NCBI GenBank assembly: GCA_002496845.1
Contig: DALQ01000018.1
Span: forward strand, 1-31,731
DNA: 31,731 nucleotides
Direction: 5' to 3'
Source: Euryarchaeota archaeon UBA495
Lineage (GTDB): Archaea; Thermoplasmatota; Poseidoniia; Poseidoniales; Poseidoniaceae
The translations under genes were made by a program, and so were the position numbers. Below are positions 1 through 10,300 of this stretch, piece by piece (the first letter of the stretch is position 1; the number at the start of each line of letters is the position of its first letter). Under the pieces are notes generated by a model. The model saw only the letters and a list, made by a program, of their open reading frames with translations, made no database searches and had not been told where the DNA came from.

Positions 1-354
1 CAGGGCGATTACACCATCACGGTGAACGTCAAGAAGGGCAGTTCGACGGTCTGGACGCATCCTCTGATCACCGTGGACGGGCTTGATGCCTCATGGTCGT
101 CCAGCGTCAACGGCGCCCGCAGCGGAGACATGAACGGATGGTTGGCCCTTAGCGGCACGACCGAGGAAAACTTCCGCGAATACGTGTCTGCTTCGGCCCT
201 CGACTACGAGAACGGAAAGTACACCTTCGAAGTGGTCCTTGACGTCGGCACCAGCAGCGGTGGGACGGTCATCACCCACAACGACGTGTGCTGGGACCTC
301 GATTTCGAGAACGGCGACGAATACAACTCGAACTGGGAAGCACCCACCTGCTGA
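1..354 (+). CDS. C-terminal fragment of a secreted protein of unknown function (5' end outside window)
   Basis: The frame is open from the first base and ends at TGA 352-354, giving 117 residues in the window. The first in-frame ATG (22) lies inside a beta-strand-like stretch (GDYTITVNVK), so the true start is upstream. The fragment is rich in Ser, Thr, Gly, Asp and Asn, has alternating hydrophobic residues typical of extracellular beta-sandwich domains, and carries two cysteines near the end (CWDLDF... and the final Cys) that could form a disulfide. There is no C-terminal membrane segment, so this end is probably soluble or exposed. The gene converges on the minus-strand surface protein, with 6 bp between the stop codons. 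I do not recognise a family; a role at the cell surface is inferred only from composition and neighbours. Confidence 0.7.
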   Translation, partial: QGDYTITVNVKKGSSTVWTHPLITVDGLDASWSSSVNGARSGDMNGWLALSGTTEENFREYVSASALDYENGKYTFEVVLDVGTSSGGTVITHNDVCWDLDFENGDEYNSNWEAPTC

Positions 355-360
355 GCAGGT

Positions 361-2160
361 TCAGGCTTCGTCCCAAGGCGCAGCTTCGTTTGGTTCAGCC
401 GTTGAGTCGGCTTCGCTCTCAGCCTCTTCTGCTGGTTCGTCCTCTGGCTCCTCGTCGGAGGCTTCGGGGAAGGTCTTCCCCTCGTCTTCCTCTTCGCCCT
501 CATGTTCCTCTTCGGTGGAACGGGCAGCGGCGACGCGGGCGATGCCAGCAACACCGAGCAGGAAGACCACCAGCGCGATGACGATCGTCATCAACGGCGT
601 TTCCTCCACTTCTTCAGCGTAGGTCCAGGAGACTTCGGCTCCCGTCACGCCGGTGTCGCTGGTGACAAGGTCCTCGACCGGTGCAAGCGGCGTTCCGCTC
701 AGGTCAATGACGCCACAGGCGAGCACATGCGCTCCGTCGCTGGCCATGCGCCAGGTGAGTGGGATGTCCATTTCTGCGTTGGCAGCGAGGCCGCCGTAGG
801 TGGAGAGTTGGATGTAACTCGGCGAGGTGTCCGCCGCTTCGCCATTGACGGTGCACTCCAGGACGGGCGAAGGAGCATCGGCCAAGCCGCTGTTTCGGAC
901 GGTCAACATCACACCGAGGCTCTTGTTCACCGTTGCCGTTCGCTCTTCCACTTCGATGGCGACGACCTCGATCATCGGCAATTCGAGGTTGACCGTGGTG
1001 CTCGGCGCCCACACCGCAGGAACGGTCGTGGCGAAGGTGCCCCATCCTGTGGTGGCGGTGACGGTGAAGGTGCCTTCCTCTTTCCCATACACGCCGTCGC
1101 CGGTCAACCACTCGACAATGCGGGTCATTTCGCTTGAACCAAGGTCAACGCCCACGTCATCGCCCATGGTCTCCGCAAATGCGTTGGGGGATTTGCTGCC
1201 CTTGTAGCCGAGGTCGCTTCCGCTGACCAAGGCACCGGGCATGTTGGTGGTCACGGTGCGTCCGCTTAGGCGACGGATCCATGCGTCGGTCCAGCCTCCC
1301 GTGCCGCTGCTGTCTTCGTACACCAACGTCGCGTCGTCCACGGCGACAACGTCCTCGTCCGTGCGGCTTCCCAAGATCAGCGAACTTCGCACGCTCAACG
1401 AGGCCCCGGCTTCGGCGATGATCGGTGCGCTTCCCTCCATGGTGGAACGGTCGATGGAGCAGGTGCCAGAGCACCGGATGTCGGCCCCGCGAACCAAAGC
1501 GTCGGCGATCATCAAGGTGCCTTGTGCATCGATGCTGAAGGCTGCAGCACCCCACGTCAGCACGAGGCTCGTGCCTTCAAGTTCCCACGCCTCATGGCGC
1601 TCGAGTTGAGCCGAGGAATCCACCACTTCCACGGCCATTGGGCCGAAGGGGAAGGGGTGGTTGTGGGTGACGTTGAGGGTCAACGTCTCCATGCCGTCGC
1701 CAAGGTCGACCTGCAGGCTGACTTCGTCTCCGGTTGGGTCGCTGATGTTCTCGCCCGTGGAAGCCGTGATGGTGAGGGATTCGCTGCCGTTGAGGATCGA
1801 GGACATCATCAATCGGACCGTGGAGGTTCCCGTCAATCCTTGAACGGGCAATTCGATGGTGGACGCGCCACCTGAGAAGGCCATGTACGCCGAGATGTCT
1901 GACCCGGTCAGGTTGCCACCTTGCAGGTCCAACGTCGCGCCTTGGTCCACACGAATAACGGCATCTTCACCGAGCGTAAGGTCCGCCTGAACGGTGAACG
2001 TTGCTCCATTGGTGACCGTAAATCCCTCGTTGTAGGTGGTGTCTTCCGTGAGGGTTTGGTCCGCGTCGATCACGTCAGCGTCTCGGCCGTCGACGGCCGA
2101 GGCCAAGGGAGCACAAAGGAGGAGGGCCAAGAGAAACAGCGCGGTCGCAGTGCGTGCCAT
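361..2160 (-). CDS. Membrane-anchored surface protein with beta-helix-like N-terminus, CARDB-like domain and acidic tail
   Basis: This 599-aa protein starts with a clear Sec signal peptide (residues 1-22, ending ASA) and has one C-terminal membrane helix at about 521-543. An extremely Glu/Asp-rich tail of about 55 residues follows, probably cytoplasmic. Residues about 30-80 read like the rungs of a parallel beta-helix (repeated TV/GATFTV/GATLDLQGG patterns), and about 394-495 resembles a CARDB-type Ig-like module (VNKSLGVMLTVRNSGLADAP). The start has a purine-rich site (AGGAAGGG) a few bases before the ATG. The gene begins 45 bp after the carS stop with no AT-rich promoter between them, so co-transcription with carS is likely. 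The architecture (signal, beta-helix, Ig-like, one TM, charged tail) matches the 1443-aa protein at 15289. The molecular function is unknown; an adhesin or envelope scaffold is an inference. Confidence 0.88.
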   Translation of the reverse strand: MARTATALFLLALLLCAPLASAVDGRDADVIDADQTLTEDTTYNEGFTVTNGATFTVQADLTLGEDAVIRVDQGATLDLQGGNLTGSDISAYMAFSGGASTIELPVQGLTGTSTVRLMMSSILNGSESLTITASTGENISDPTGDEVSLQVDLGDGMETLTLNVTHNHPFPFGPMAVEVVDSSAQLERHEAWELEGTSLVLTWGAAAFSIDAQGTLMIADALVRGADIRCSGTCSIDRSTMEGSAPIIAEAGASLSVRSSLILGSRTDEDVVAVDDATLVYEDSSGTGGWTDAWIRRLSGRTVTTNMPGALVSGSDLGYKGSKSPNAFAETMGDDVGVDLGSSEMTRIVEWLTGDGVYGKEEGTFTVTATTGWGTFATTVPAVWAPSTTVNLELPMIEVVAIEVEERTATVNKSLGVMLTVRNSGLADAPSPVLECTVNGEAADTSPSYIQLSTYGGLAANAEMDIPLTWRMASDGAHVLACGVIDLSGTPLAPVEDLVTSDTGVTGAEVSWTYAEEVEETPLMTIVIALVVFLLGVAGIARVAAARSTEEEHEGEEEDEGKTFPEASDEEPEDEPAEEAESEADSTAEPNEAAPWDEA

Positions 2161-2205
2161 GGCCCTTCCTGCCTTGCGCGGGACATGAAGTTCCCGCCGA
2201 CGGGT

Positions 2206-2808
2206 TCAGTAAGGCACGTCCTTCCAACCGATGGCGTAACCAAACATGTTGAACGACCGGTGCAAGACGGGCGTGGCCACGAGCACCACCAGCATGGGCA
2301 CGAGCACGTCGGATGAACCGTGCAGCCCTGGGAGGAGCAGCCAGCCCAGCAAGAAGACCATCATGGCGAATGGGAGGGTGTCCAACAAGGGGGCCTTGGA
2401 GGACACGTCGCCCTCCCGCTTGAGTCCACGGCGGCGCTTGAAAAACGAGCCCGTCATGTCGCCAAGGAGCGAGAAAAAGCCCAACAGGCTTCCAACGATG
2501 AAGGCCCAGAGTCCACGCGACATCGCCGGGTCATGGTCGAGAAGCGGGTCCACGAAGATCCCGCAGGCTTCACCAGCGCTGATGGCCGAGGCCATGATGA
2601 CCATCAGCAGGCCAGAGGTCAGGCTGCCGCCGACCAATCCGTTCCACGTCTTTCCATCTCCGAGAAGCCTGTTGCCGTCCCACGCCGTGCGTCCACCGTC
2701 GATCGGCCAAGGCCCGTATCCGGTTTTTGGCAACCACTTACCCCACATCATGGCGAAGGTGTTGACGAGGAATCCGGGCAGGAAAATCCAGAGCACGAGC
2801 AAACTCAT
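2206..2808 (-). CDS. carS: CDP-archaeol synthase (CTP:2,3-di-O-geranylgeranyl-sn-glycero-1-phosphate cytidyltransferase)
   Basis: This is an integral membrane enzyme of archaeal phospholipid synthesis. It transfers CMP from CTP to unsaturated archaetidic acid, making CDP-archaeol, the precursor for polar head-group attachment. Visible family motifs (numbered from the start used here) are PIDGGRT...LGDGKTWNG (about 36-56), GDMTGSFFKRRRG (116-128), LLDTLPF (141-147) and the C-terminal HR-F-N---Y-IGWKDVPY ending. Four to five hydrophobic segments fit the family fold. I use ATG 2808 (200 aa), just before the first membrane helix, as in most family members. An in-frame ATG at 2859 would add 17 residues (217 aa), and neither start has a well-spaced Shine-Dalgarno site. 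The gene is divergent from purD and is followed by the surface protein gene 45 bp downstream. Confidence 0.93.
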   Translation of the reverse strand: MSLLVLWIFLPGFLVNTFAMMWGKWLPKTGYGPWPIDGGRTAWDGNRLLGDGKTWNGLVGGSLTSGLLMVIMASAISAGEACGIFVDPLLDHDPAMSRGLWAFIVGSLLGFFSLLGDMTGSFFKRRRGLKREGDVSSKAPLLDTLPFAMMVFLLGWLLLPGLHGSSDVLVPMLVVLVATPVLHRSFNMFGYAIGWKDVPY

Positions 2809-2910
2809 GCCAGGCAACCCAAGGCTTTCCTCGCATGTTCCCCAAGCGGCTCCTTCCATGCTCCTTCATCGCGGCATGGCCCATGAACATGCCCGCGGAC
2901 AACGTTGGAC

Positions 2911-2916
2911 TTATGG
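2911..2916 (+). promoter_or_regulatory. Possible TATA-like element for purD
   Basis: TTATGG is the most AT-rich stretch in the 131-bp carS-purD divergent gap. It lies about 26 bp before the purD ATG, the spacing expected for a nearly leaderless archaeal transcript. A 6-bp inverted repeat (GCGGAC 2895-2900, GTCCGC 2916-2921) brackets it. The evidence is weak and based on position and composition only. Confidence 0.3.
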
Positions 2917-2939
2917 TCCGCAGGTGACCCACAGCAACC

Positions 2940-4229
2940 ATGGACGTGAGGCGCGTTCTTCTGGTCGGCTCCGGTGGGCGTGAACACGCCTTGGCGATGG
3001 CGCTCACCCAAGATTCGAGGGTTGAGTTGCACACCGCTCCGGGGAACCCCGCAACCGGTCGACTGGGCACAAACCATCCCGTCGGTGCGGGGGACGTCAA
3101 AGGCCTCATCGCGCTCACAGAGGACCTCGATGCGCACCTTGTCGTGGTCGGTCCTGAAGCTCCATTGTGCGACGGCTTGGCCGATGCTTTGGGCGACCGT
3201 CTCTGCTTCGGCCCGGTGGCTGCTCACGCGGCTTTGGAAGGCTCGAAATCCTTCGCAAAAGAGGCCATGGACGCCGCAGGCGTTCCCACCGCCGAGCACG
3301 TCATCGTGCGAAGGGCCGGGGTGCTTGGCGATGCGTTGGACCGCTTCGCGGACCACCCTTGGGTCATCAAACAAGACGGCTTGGCCGGTGGAAAGGGCGT
3401 GTTGGTCAGCGACAACCGTGAGCAGGCCGAAGCGTTCGCCCTCAGCGCAATCGCAACCTCAGGTTCGGTCGTGATCGAGGCCTTCTTGCCCGGTGAGGAG
3501 GCCAGCATGCTTGTCTTGATGGATGGCTCTGGTTACCGTTGCCTCCCCGCCAGCCAGGACCACAAGCGGGTCGGCGAAGGCGACGAAGGCCCGAACACGG
3601 GCGGCATGGGCGCGTACTGTCCGGCTCCCGTGGTGACGCCGGACGTTCAAGCCAAGGTCGAGTCCCGCATTGTTGCGCCCATGCACGCTCATCTGAGCGC
3701 TCAGGAGGTGCCCTACCGTGGTGTGCTCTACGTCGGTCTGATGATCGACGAACACGGCGATCCATACGTGGTTGAATTCAACGTCAGGTTTGGCGATCCT
3801 GAATGCCAAGTCACCATGCCATTGCTCGGCGAACACGCCTTGGATTGGTTCACCGCCGTGGCCCAAGACCGCTTGAGCGAAGTCCAGCACCCTATCGGAG
3901 ACTCCGCCTTGTTGACCGTCGTGTTGGCCAGCGAGGGCTATCCTTCCAGCGCCGTGACCGGCCGCGCCATTTCAGGGCTTGACCTCGACACGGTTGCGAC
4001 GGCCGAGCACGGGCGAGCGTGGGTCAACCTTGCTGGGGTCAAAGAAGACGCCGACGGCACGCCAATTTCCAGCGGTGGGCGCGTTCTCAGCGTGACCGGC
4101 ATGGGCGGGTCGCTCCAAGAGGCTGCAGATCTGGCGTACGCGTGCCTTGCAGGGCTCGGTTTGGACGGCGCACATCACCGCCGAGACATCGGTGCGCGAG
4201 CGGGTGTTCAGCATCCGGCGTTGAATTGA
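2940..4229 (+). CDS. purD: Phosphoribosylamine-glycine ligase (GAR synthetase)
   Basis: This cytosolic enzyme catalyses step 2 of de novo purine synthesis: 5-phosphoribosylamine + glycine + ATP to glycinamide ribonucleotide + ADP + Pi. The 429-aa length is normal for the family. Seen in sequence: the N-terminal Rossmann-like motif VGSGGREHAL (9-18), the ATP-grasp segment W141-VIKQDGLAGGKGV, the DHKR-GEGDEGPNTGGMGAY signature, and the metal/ATP-binding E279-x-N281-x-R283-x-G-D-P-E block. No catalytic region appears missing. ATG 2940 is chosen because VRRVLLVGSGGREHA starts two residues later, as in homologues. AGGTGA (2922-2927) is a possible but distant ribosome binding site. It is a housekeeping gene, divergent from carS and separated from the downstream oligosaccharyltransferase by a 109-bp gap with its own promoter. 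Confidence 0.97.
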   Translation: MDVRRVLLVGSGGREHALAMALTQDSRVELHTAPGNPATGRLGTNHPVGAGDVKGLIALTEDLDAHLVVVGPEAPLCDGLADALGDRLCFGPVAAHAALEGSKSFAKEAMDAAGVPTAEHVIVRRAGVLGDALDRFADHPWVIKQDGLAGGKGVLVSDNREQAEAFALSAIATSGSVVIEAFLPGEEASMLVLMDGSGYRCLPASQDHKRVGEGDEGPNTGGMGAYCPAPVVTPDVQAKVESRIVAPMHAHLSAQEVPYRGVLYVGLMIDEHGDPYVVEFNVRFGDPECQVTMPLLGEHALDWFTAVAQDRLSEVQHPIGDSALLTVVLASEGYPSSAVTGRAISGLDLDTVATAEHGRAWVNLAGVKEDADGTPISSGGRVLSVTGMGGSLQEAADLAYACLAGLGLDGAHHRRDIGARAGVQHPALN

Positions 4230-4272
4230 ACACTCGCTCGGGAGACTGCGGCCACGTGACCGGCCGAACCGG

Positions 4273-4278
4273 TTATAA
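4273..4278 (+). promoter_or_regulatory. Probable TATA box of the oligosaccharyltransferase gene
   Basis: TTATAA stands out in a GC-rich gap, 66 bp before the ATG at 4339, and predicts a transcript start near 4300 with a leader of about 35-40 nt. That leader ends in the purine-rich AGAGAGGGAGA (4324-4334), four bases before the ATG, a plausible ribosome binding site. The gap 4230-4338 holds nothing else recognisable. Confidence 0.55.
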
Positions 4279-4338
4279 CGACACCATAGGTCGCGAGAAT
4301 GCTTCAGCCATGCTGTTGCACCTAGAGAGGGAGACCCC

Positions 4339-7300
4339 ATGACCACCACGAACGAGACGACCGTGTCGTCAAAGGCGTTGCTCGGCCTGCTTATTGCGCC
4401 GATTGCCGTCCTTTTGGCGATGCTCACCGACCAAATCGGAGGCTTCGGCCTCGGATTCGAGAACGAACTGTACCCGCTGCTCATTGTGGCCGTGGGTGCC
4501 ATGCTTGGCCGTGTGCCAAGCCTCCTCGCTGAGCGCGAGGTCATTCCTGCGTCGTCGTCCACCCTCTCTCTCGGGACGATCCTCGCCGGTGCGGCCCTCG
4601 GCTTCTTGCTGGTTCCCGCCATTGGCGGAAACGCGCTCGTTGGCCTGCTCTTCGCGGTCAACATCATCGGTACGCACGTGCTGCTCGATTCGAAGCGAGC
4701 CGAGTGGGCCACCATGTTGGCCTTCTCGAGCATTGGTTTGCTCTTCGGCATGGTGGCTGCGGCCACCACCGCTTCAACCGGCCTCGTCACGCCCGAATTT
4801 TCATTCGAGGGACAGACGGCCTCGACGATCAACGAATACCGCGAAGCCCTTGGCTTCGTCTTCTTCAGCGTCTGGATCATGTTCAGCGTGCTTGGCGCGT
4901 TGGTCGCCGTCCTCGCCCGTGGCGTTCTGAGCGAGCCCGGAACGGGCTGGTTTGACCACCTTTCGGAGGTTGACGGTCCGTGGGACCGAAGCAGCCTCCC
5001 GTTGCAGGTTGCGCTCTTGGTGTGGGTGATTTCGCATGCCTTGACCTTGGTTCAATTCCACCGCGTCGAGATGTTTGATCGCCTTGCCCTGACGGGCGTC
5101 GAAGGCTACCAAGGCCACTTCTCGGTCTGGGCCGCGGTCCTTACCGGCATCGTGGCGTTGGTCGTGGCCAGCATGGTCGCGGAACGCTGGTTCACCCGTG
5201 CCATGACCCTTGCCTCCATGTGGGGATTGTACCTGGTGTCCTCTGCCTACGAAATGGGCATGTGGGGCGACGTCGAATCCGAGAGCTCCATGGCCCCAAT
5301 CGTCTGGTTTGGCGTCACGTTCTTCATCGGCCTTGCGATTTACTCCATCTCCACGAACAAGACGTGGGGCGGCTGGTCCAACCGTTCCGAGGACGCTCCA
5401 AGTGGAGCCCGTTCCTTCTGGTCCGCGCACTGGTCGCAAGTGCTGGTTGCTTCCGCCTTCATCATGGCCTTCGTCATCCGAAGCCAGTGGTACATCGTCC
5501 CGGCCATGAACGGCTACGGAACGGGCGGCTGGGACCTGACGGGCGGTTCTGACCCGTGGTACATGAAGCGCGTTGTGGACTACATCATGATGCAGAATGC
5601 GCACCTCGTCTTCGACGCCGATCGCTTCTACCCCATCGGTGGCATCAACCCGCGTCCGCCCTTGTTCGTCTGGTCCATCGCTCTCCTTGCGATGATCCTC
5701 GAACCCTTCCTGGCCACGCCAGAGGACGCCGTGTGGTGGGCCATGGTGTCCATCCCTGCCATCTTCGGTGCCCTGATCGTCTTCCCCGTCGCGGCCATCG
5801 CACGGGACCACGTCAGCAAGCCTGCCGCGGTTGTTGCCGCCTGGCTCATCGCAATGATGCCCGGACACATCTCCCGGTCCACCTGGGCCAACGCGGACCA
5901 CGACGCCTTCGTGATGTTCTTCATGGCGCTTGGATTCATGTGGTTCCTTCGCGCCATGGCCGCGGGCGGCGACGAACGCCTCACCCGCTCCACCGACGCC
6001 CGTCCGTACTCCGTGCTCTGTGCCTTCGGTGACGTCGCCAAGCACCGCCGCTTTGCGGTCGTCAACGCCGCCTTGGCCGGTGTGGCCTTTGGTGTGGTCG
6101 CCCTCGGTTGGAAGGGGTTCGTTGTGGCTCCCTCGATCCTGTTTGTGGGCTACGTCTACATCGTAGCGACGAACATGTTCCGCAACAGGGACAGCACGAC
6201 GCTGAACATGCTCATGCTGACCATGCTGTGCACCACCTTGCTGCTCGCGATGCCCTTCTACGCCTACCCCGGCATGGATTTGGTCTTCAGCGGCACGGGC
6301 CTTCAGCCCCTGCTCTTCGTGCTTGGATTCACGACGGCCATCGCCTACGTGACCACGGGCTTCCGTGACAAGCCATGGCTGCTCGTGCTCGGCTCCTTGA
6401 CCGGTGCGGCCATCGTCTTCGTGGTCGTGATTTGGCTGCTCCAGTTCTTCGAACAATCCAACGCGTTCAACGTGCTGTTCACGGGCGCCGGATACTTCAC
6501 CAAGACCAAGATTTTCGGCACGGTCGCTGAAGCCAACGCTCCTGACCGTGGGATGCTCTTTGCGTCGTTCGGCCCAATCGTGTTCATTCTGGCCCTCAGC
6601 ATGGGCATCATCGCGCTTTGGCGCGGAACCCGTCAGCGTCGCCACGAGCACATCTTCATGGCCACGTGGGTCCTTCTGGCCATCTTCATGTCGTGGACCG
6701 CTGCCCGTTTCATCTTCAACGCCACCCCTGCCTTGGCCGTGCTCGGCGCATGGGGTGCCGTGGGCCTTTGGGGCTGGTCTGGCACCAAGGAAATGTCGCG
6801 AAAGATGCGCCGACTTGGTGTTCGTACGCCGGCGGACCGCATCGCCGCCACGCGCAAAGCCGTCTGGCGCACGCCTCAGTTCAGCGCCATCATGCTCGTG
6901 CTGATCATGCTTGGTGGCCAGCACATGACCTACGGTCTGGACGCAGGTATTCCTGGTTCATCCCCGGCCGAAGACGACATTGACGAGACGCTCTTCAACA
7001 TCGTCCCCGACATCCTCCGTTGGGACGTCGCAGGCTTCTCCTTCCTGAACCCAACCGGGTACGAAGACGGTGGCATGCGCTACCTGGGTTCCTTCGGCAG
7101 CAGTTTCAACCAACAAGGATGGAACGATGCGTATGCATGGTTGGCTGAACAAGACGCCGATGATGCATACTCAGAGAAACCTGCCTTTGTCTCGTGGTGG
7201 GACTACGGTTTCCAAGCCTTGACCTCTGGCGACCACCCCTCTGTCTCTGACAACTTCCAGTCGGGTATTCCAGCGACCGGGAACATGCTCCTTGCCCGTG

Positions 7301-10300
7301 GTGAAGCCGACTTGGCCGCCATGTGGTTCTGGCAATTGGCTGAAGCAGACCGAATGTACGCCTCTGACCGTGGCTACACCACGATCTTCACGCCCGCGTT
7401 TGACGCCATCCTACAGGACCACCTCACCGACGCACAATACAACGCTCTGCTTGACATCAACGACGGCACGGATTTCACCGACGTGACCCGCCTGATCGAG
7501 GGTGAAGAGCGCGACCTGAGCCTCCCCGTTGAGGTGCTTGACGCGTCCTTCTTCGTGGTCCAAACCAACCGTGACACCGTCATGACCCAGGGCCACAAAC
7601 TCAACGACGACGGAACGAGCAGTTCCGACGACCGATGGCGTCTCTGGAAGGACGGTGAGGTTCTCGCCTGCGCCGAGAGCTTGGCCAGTTCCTGCGACGG
7701 CACGGATTTCCTGTCTCAAGAAGATGCGAACCGGACCTTCAACAACAACGTGCGTCTGACCACGGACACCACCTTCGAGGTCACGCACTACGTCTTTGGT
7801 GACTACTGGTACACGGCGGACCTCGCAGAAGAGTTCAACTCCGTTTCGACCCACATTCACCGTTCCAACGCCCGTTTGGCCATGACCGTGCAGTTGCTGG
7901 TCCAAGGCCTGTCCGAGACGAACATGATGGAGCTCTACACGAGCGTCATTGGTTTGGAAGGACAATACACGGTTCAGGACTACGAGGGAGCACCCGGCCA
8001 GACCGTGGACCGCGACCACGAAATCCGCTACTTTGCGGTGGACAACCGTCTCTATCCCCGCGCAGGCCGCTACACGGCTGACGCGCAGTACAACGGCGGC
8101 CAACCGATGGGCATCTTCGCTGCCCCGACCATTCTCTCTGGTCAGGACCCGACGACCTTCCTCACGGAGGTCTACGAAACGCAGCGCGGTGCATTCTCCG
8201 ATGAGATGACCCGGGAAGAAGTGGACGAAGCCATCCGCCAAGACGTGCTGAATCAGCAAGCAGGTGCCGAGATTGATCCGGTGCAGATCATTGACGTGCG
8301 CGCCGACCACACCGCCGAATTCTTCGACACCATGGTCGCCCGTGCCTACGTTGGTTACGGGGCCTCCACGCTTGGTGTGGCCAGCGCCGGTTCCAACCCG
8401 CAACCGGCTCAGCACTTTGGACAAAGCGGCTCTCCTGGGACCTTCATGTCTCAAGCGCTGCCTCTGCCGGGTGCCATGATGAACCACTTCGTGCTCGCCA
8501 ACTACAACGACGACACCACGGTGGAGAATTCCTACGGGCAGGCCAACTCCATGGTCAAGATTCTGAAGTTCTACCCGGGTGCTGAGATGACCGGCCAGGT
8601 CACCTTTGCCGACGACGGTCAGCCGCTGGAGAACGTTCGCCTCCTCATTGAGCGCGACGCTTTCTCCGGAGAATCCGGCGAGGACCTTGACGAGGACACC
8701 TATTGGATCCCCATCGGCTCCGTTGACACGGACGCCGAAGGCCGCTACAGTTTCTTGGCGCCCGCTGGACACATCCGTGTGAGCGCCTTCATTGGTGAGT
8801 ACGAACCCACGGCCGCACGCAACGCCATCCAAGACGGTTCATTCACCGAGAACCTTGGTGACATCCTCGCCGAATACAACGACGACCGTACCGTCAACGA
8901 CATCACCGCCATCCTCGGCGAGGTCGCCAACATGACGTGGGTCGGTGAGTCCCACGTCAACGTCAGCGCCGACGAAGCCAACCGTGAGGTTTCCTTCGAC
9001 CGCACGACCGACGTCTCCGTGGCATCCAGCGGTGTGAGCGGCGTGGTCACGTGGATTGGCGACGATTCCTTCGCCGGCGAGCCGCTCGTGGACACGACGT
9101 TCATCCTCCGTGACATTTGGTCCTACACCGACAACCACACGGTGATCACCAACAACGGTTCCTTCACCACCGACGAAACCCGCATCCTCCAAGGAACGGG
9201 CGAGGTCACGTTCACCGAGAACGGCACCTTCGAGTCCGACGGCGTGGCCGTGGCCCGTGGTTTCACGGGAACCTACACCCGGCAATTGACCGGTGATCGC
9301 ATCCACACGGCCAACGGCACGTGGACCGGTCGCGGCATCATTGACGGATGGGTCAGCGAAGCCGACCTTGTCAACGCCACCGATTGTCTGGACAACAACG
9401 CTCGAACCCCCGACAACGCAACCGTCTGCACCATGACCGGTGCTGAGAACGCCACGAAGTACCTCTTCGAAGGCACCGTCGAAGCAAGCGGCCGCGTGGA
9501 AACCCTCTCGCCCACCGTGGTCGTGAGGGACGTGGTCGGTCAGACGTTCGAAGGCGCTGGTGTCTTCGAAGGCATCGGCACGCTCAACGGAACGGGTCTG
9601 TTCGTCGGTCAAGGCGACTTCTCCGGCCCGATGGTCCAACCCGGTTCCTTCTACAAGACCGGCCTCCTTCCCGGCGTCTACAACATGGTGGCTGTCCTCC
9701 CGAACGGCAGGAACGTCCTGTTGCCCGACCCCGTTGAAGTGGGCGTCGAGGCCTCCTACGACCTTGCCATGACCATGCCTGGAGCCGTCTTTGCTGACGT
9801 GCTTGAGGACATGGACGGCAACGTGTTGGCCGACACCATCATCGAAATGGTGGACACGGGCCTCGGATTGGACGCGGCCGTTACCATCGTGACCGACGAA
9901 AACGGAAGTTTCAGCCAAGGACCCATTCCATCTGGTGAATACTACTACCGTGTTGACGTCGACAACGACGGATGGTACGAGATCAACGCGACGTTCAGCG
10001 TTCAAGACGAACCGCAAAACATCACGCTGGCCTACCCGGTGCCGCCAATGACTGACGTCACCATCCAACTTGAGGCGCCTTTCGGAAACGACGGTCAACC
10101 CACGCTCGACGTGGCCAACCGCACGGTCACGCTGACCAACGACGCACCCGAACTCGACCCCTACGTGGTGGTCAGTGATGAGAACGGTGTCGTGTATGCA
10201 GAGGTCCCCATTGGGATGTACACGGTCTCCGACGACGGTGACGCCGACCAACTGCTCCTCGCCCGCCTTGAGGTCGGTGAGGACGACTTCACCACCACGA

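Noticed and set aside
4801..6924. 707-residue minus-strand open frame opposite the oligosaccharyltransferase
   Set aside because: It is His/Gly/Glu-rich with no domain pattern and mirrors the codon bias of a well-supported plus-strand gene; GC-rich codon use keeps this antisense frame open.
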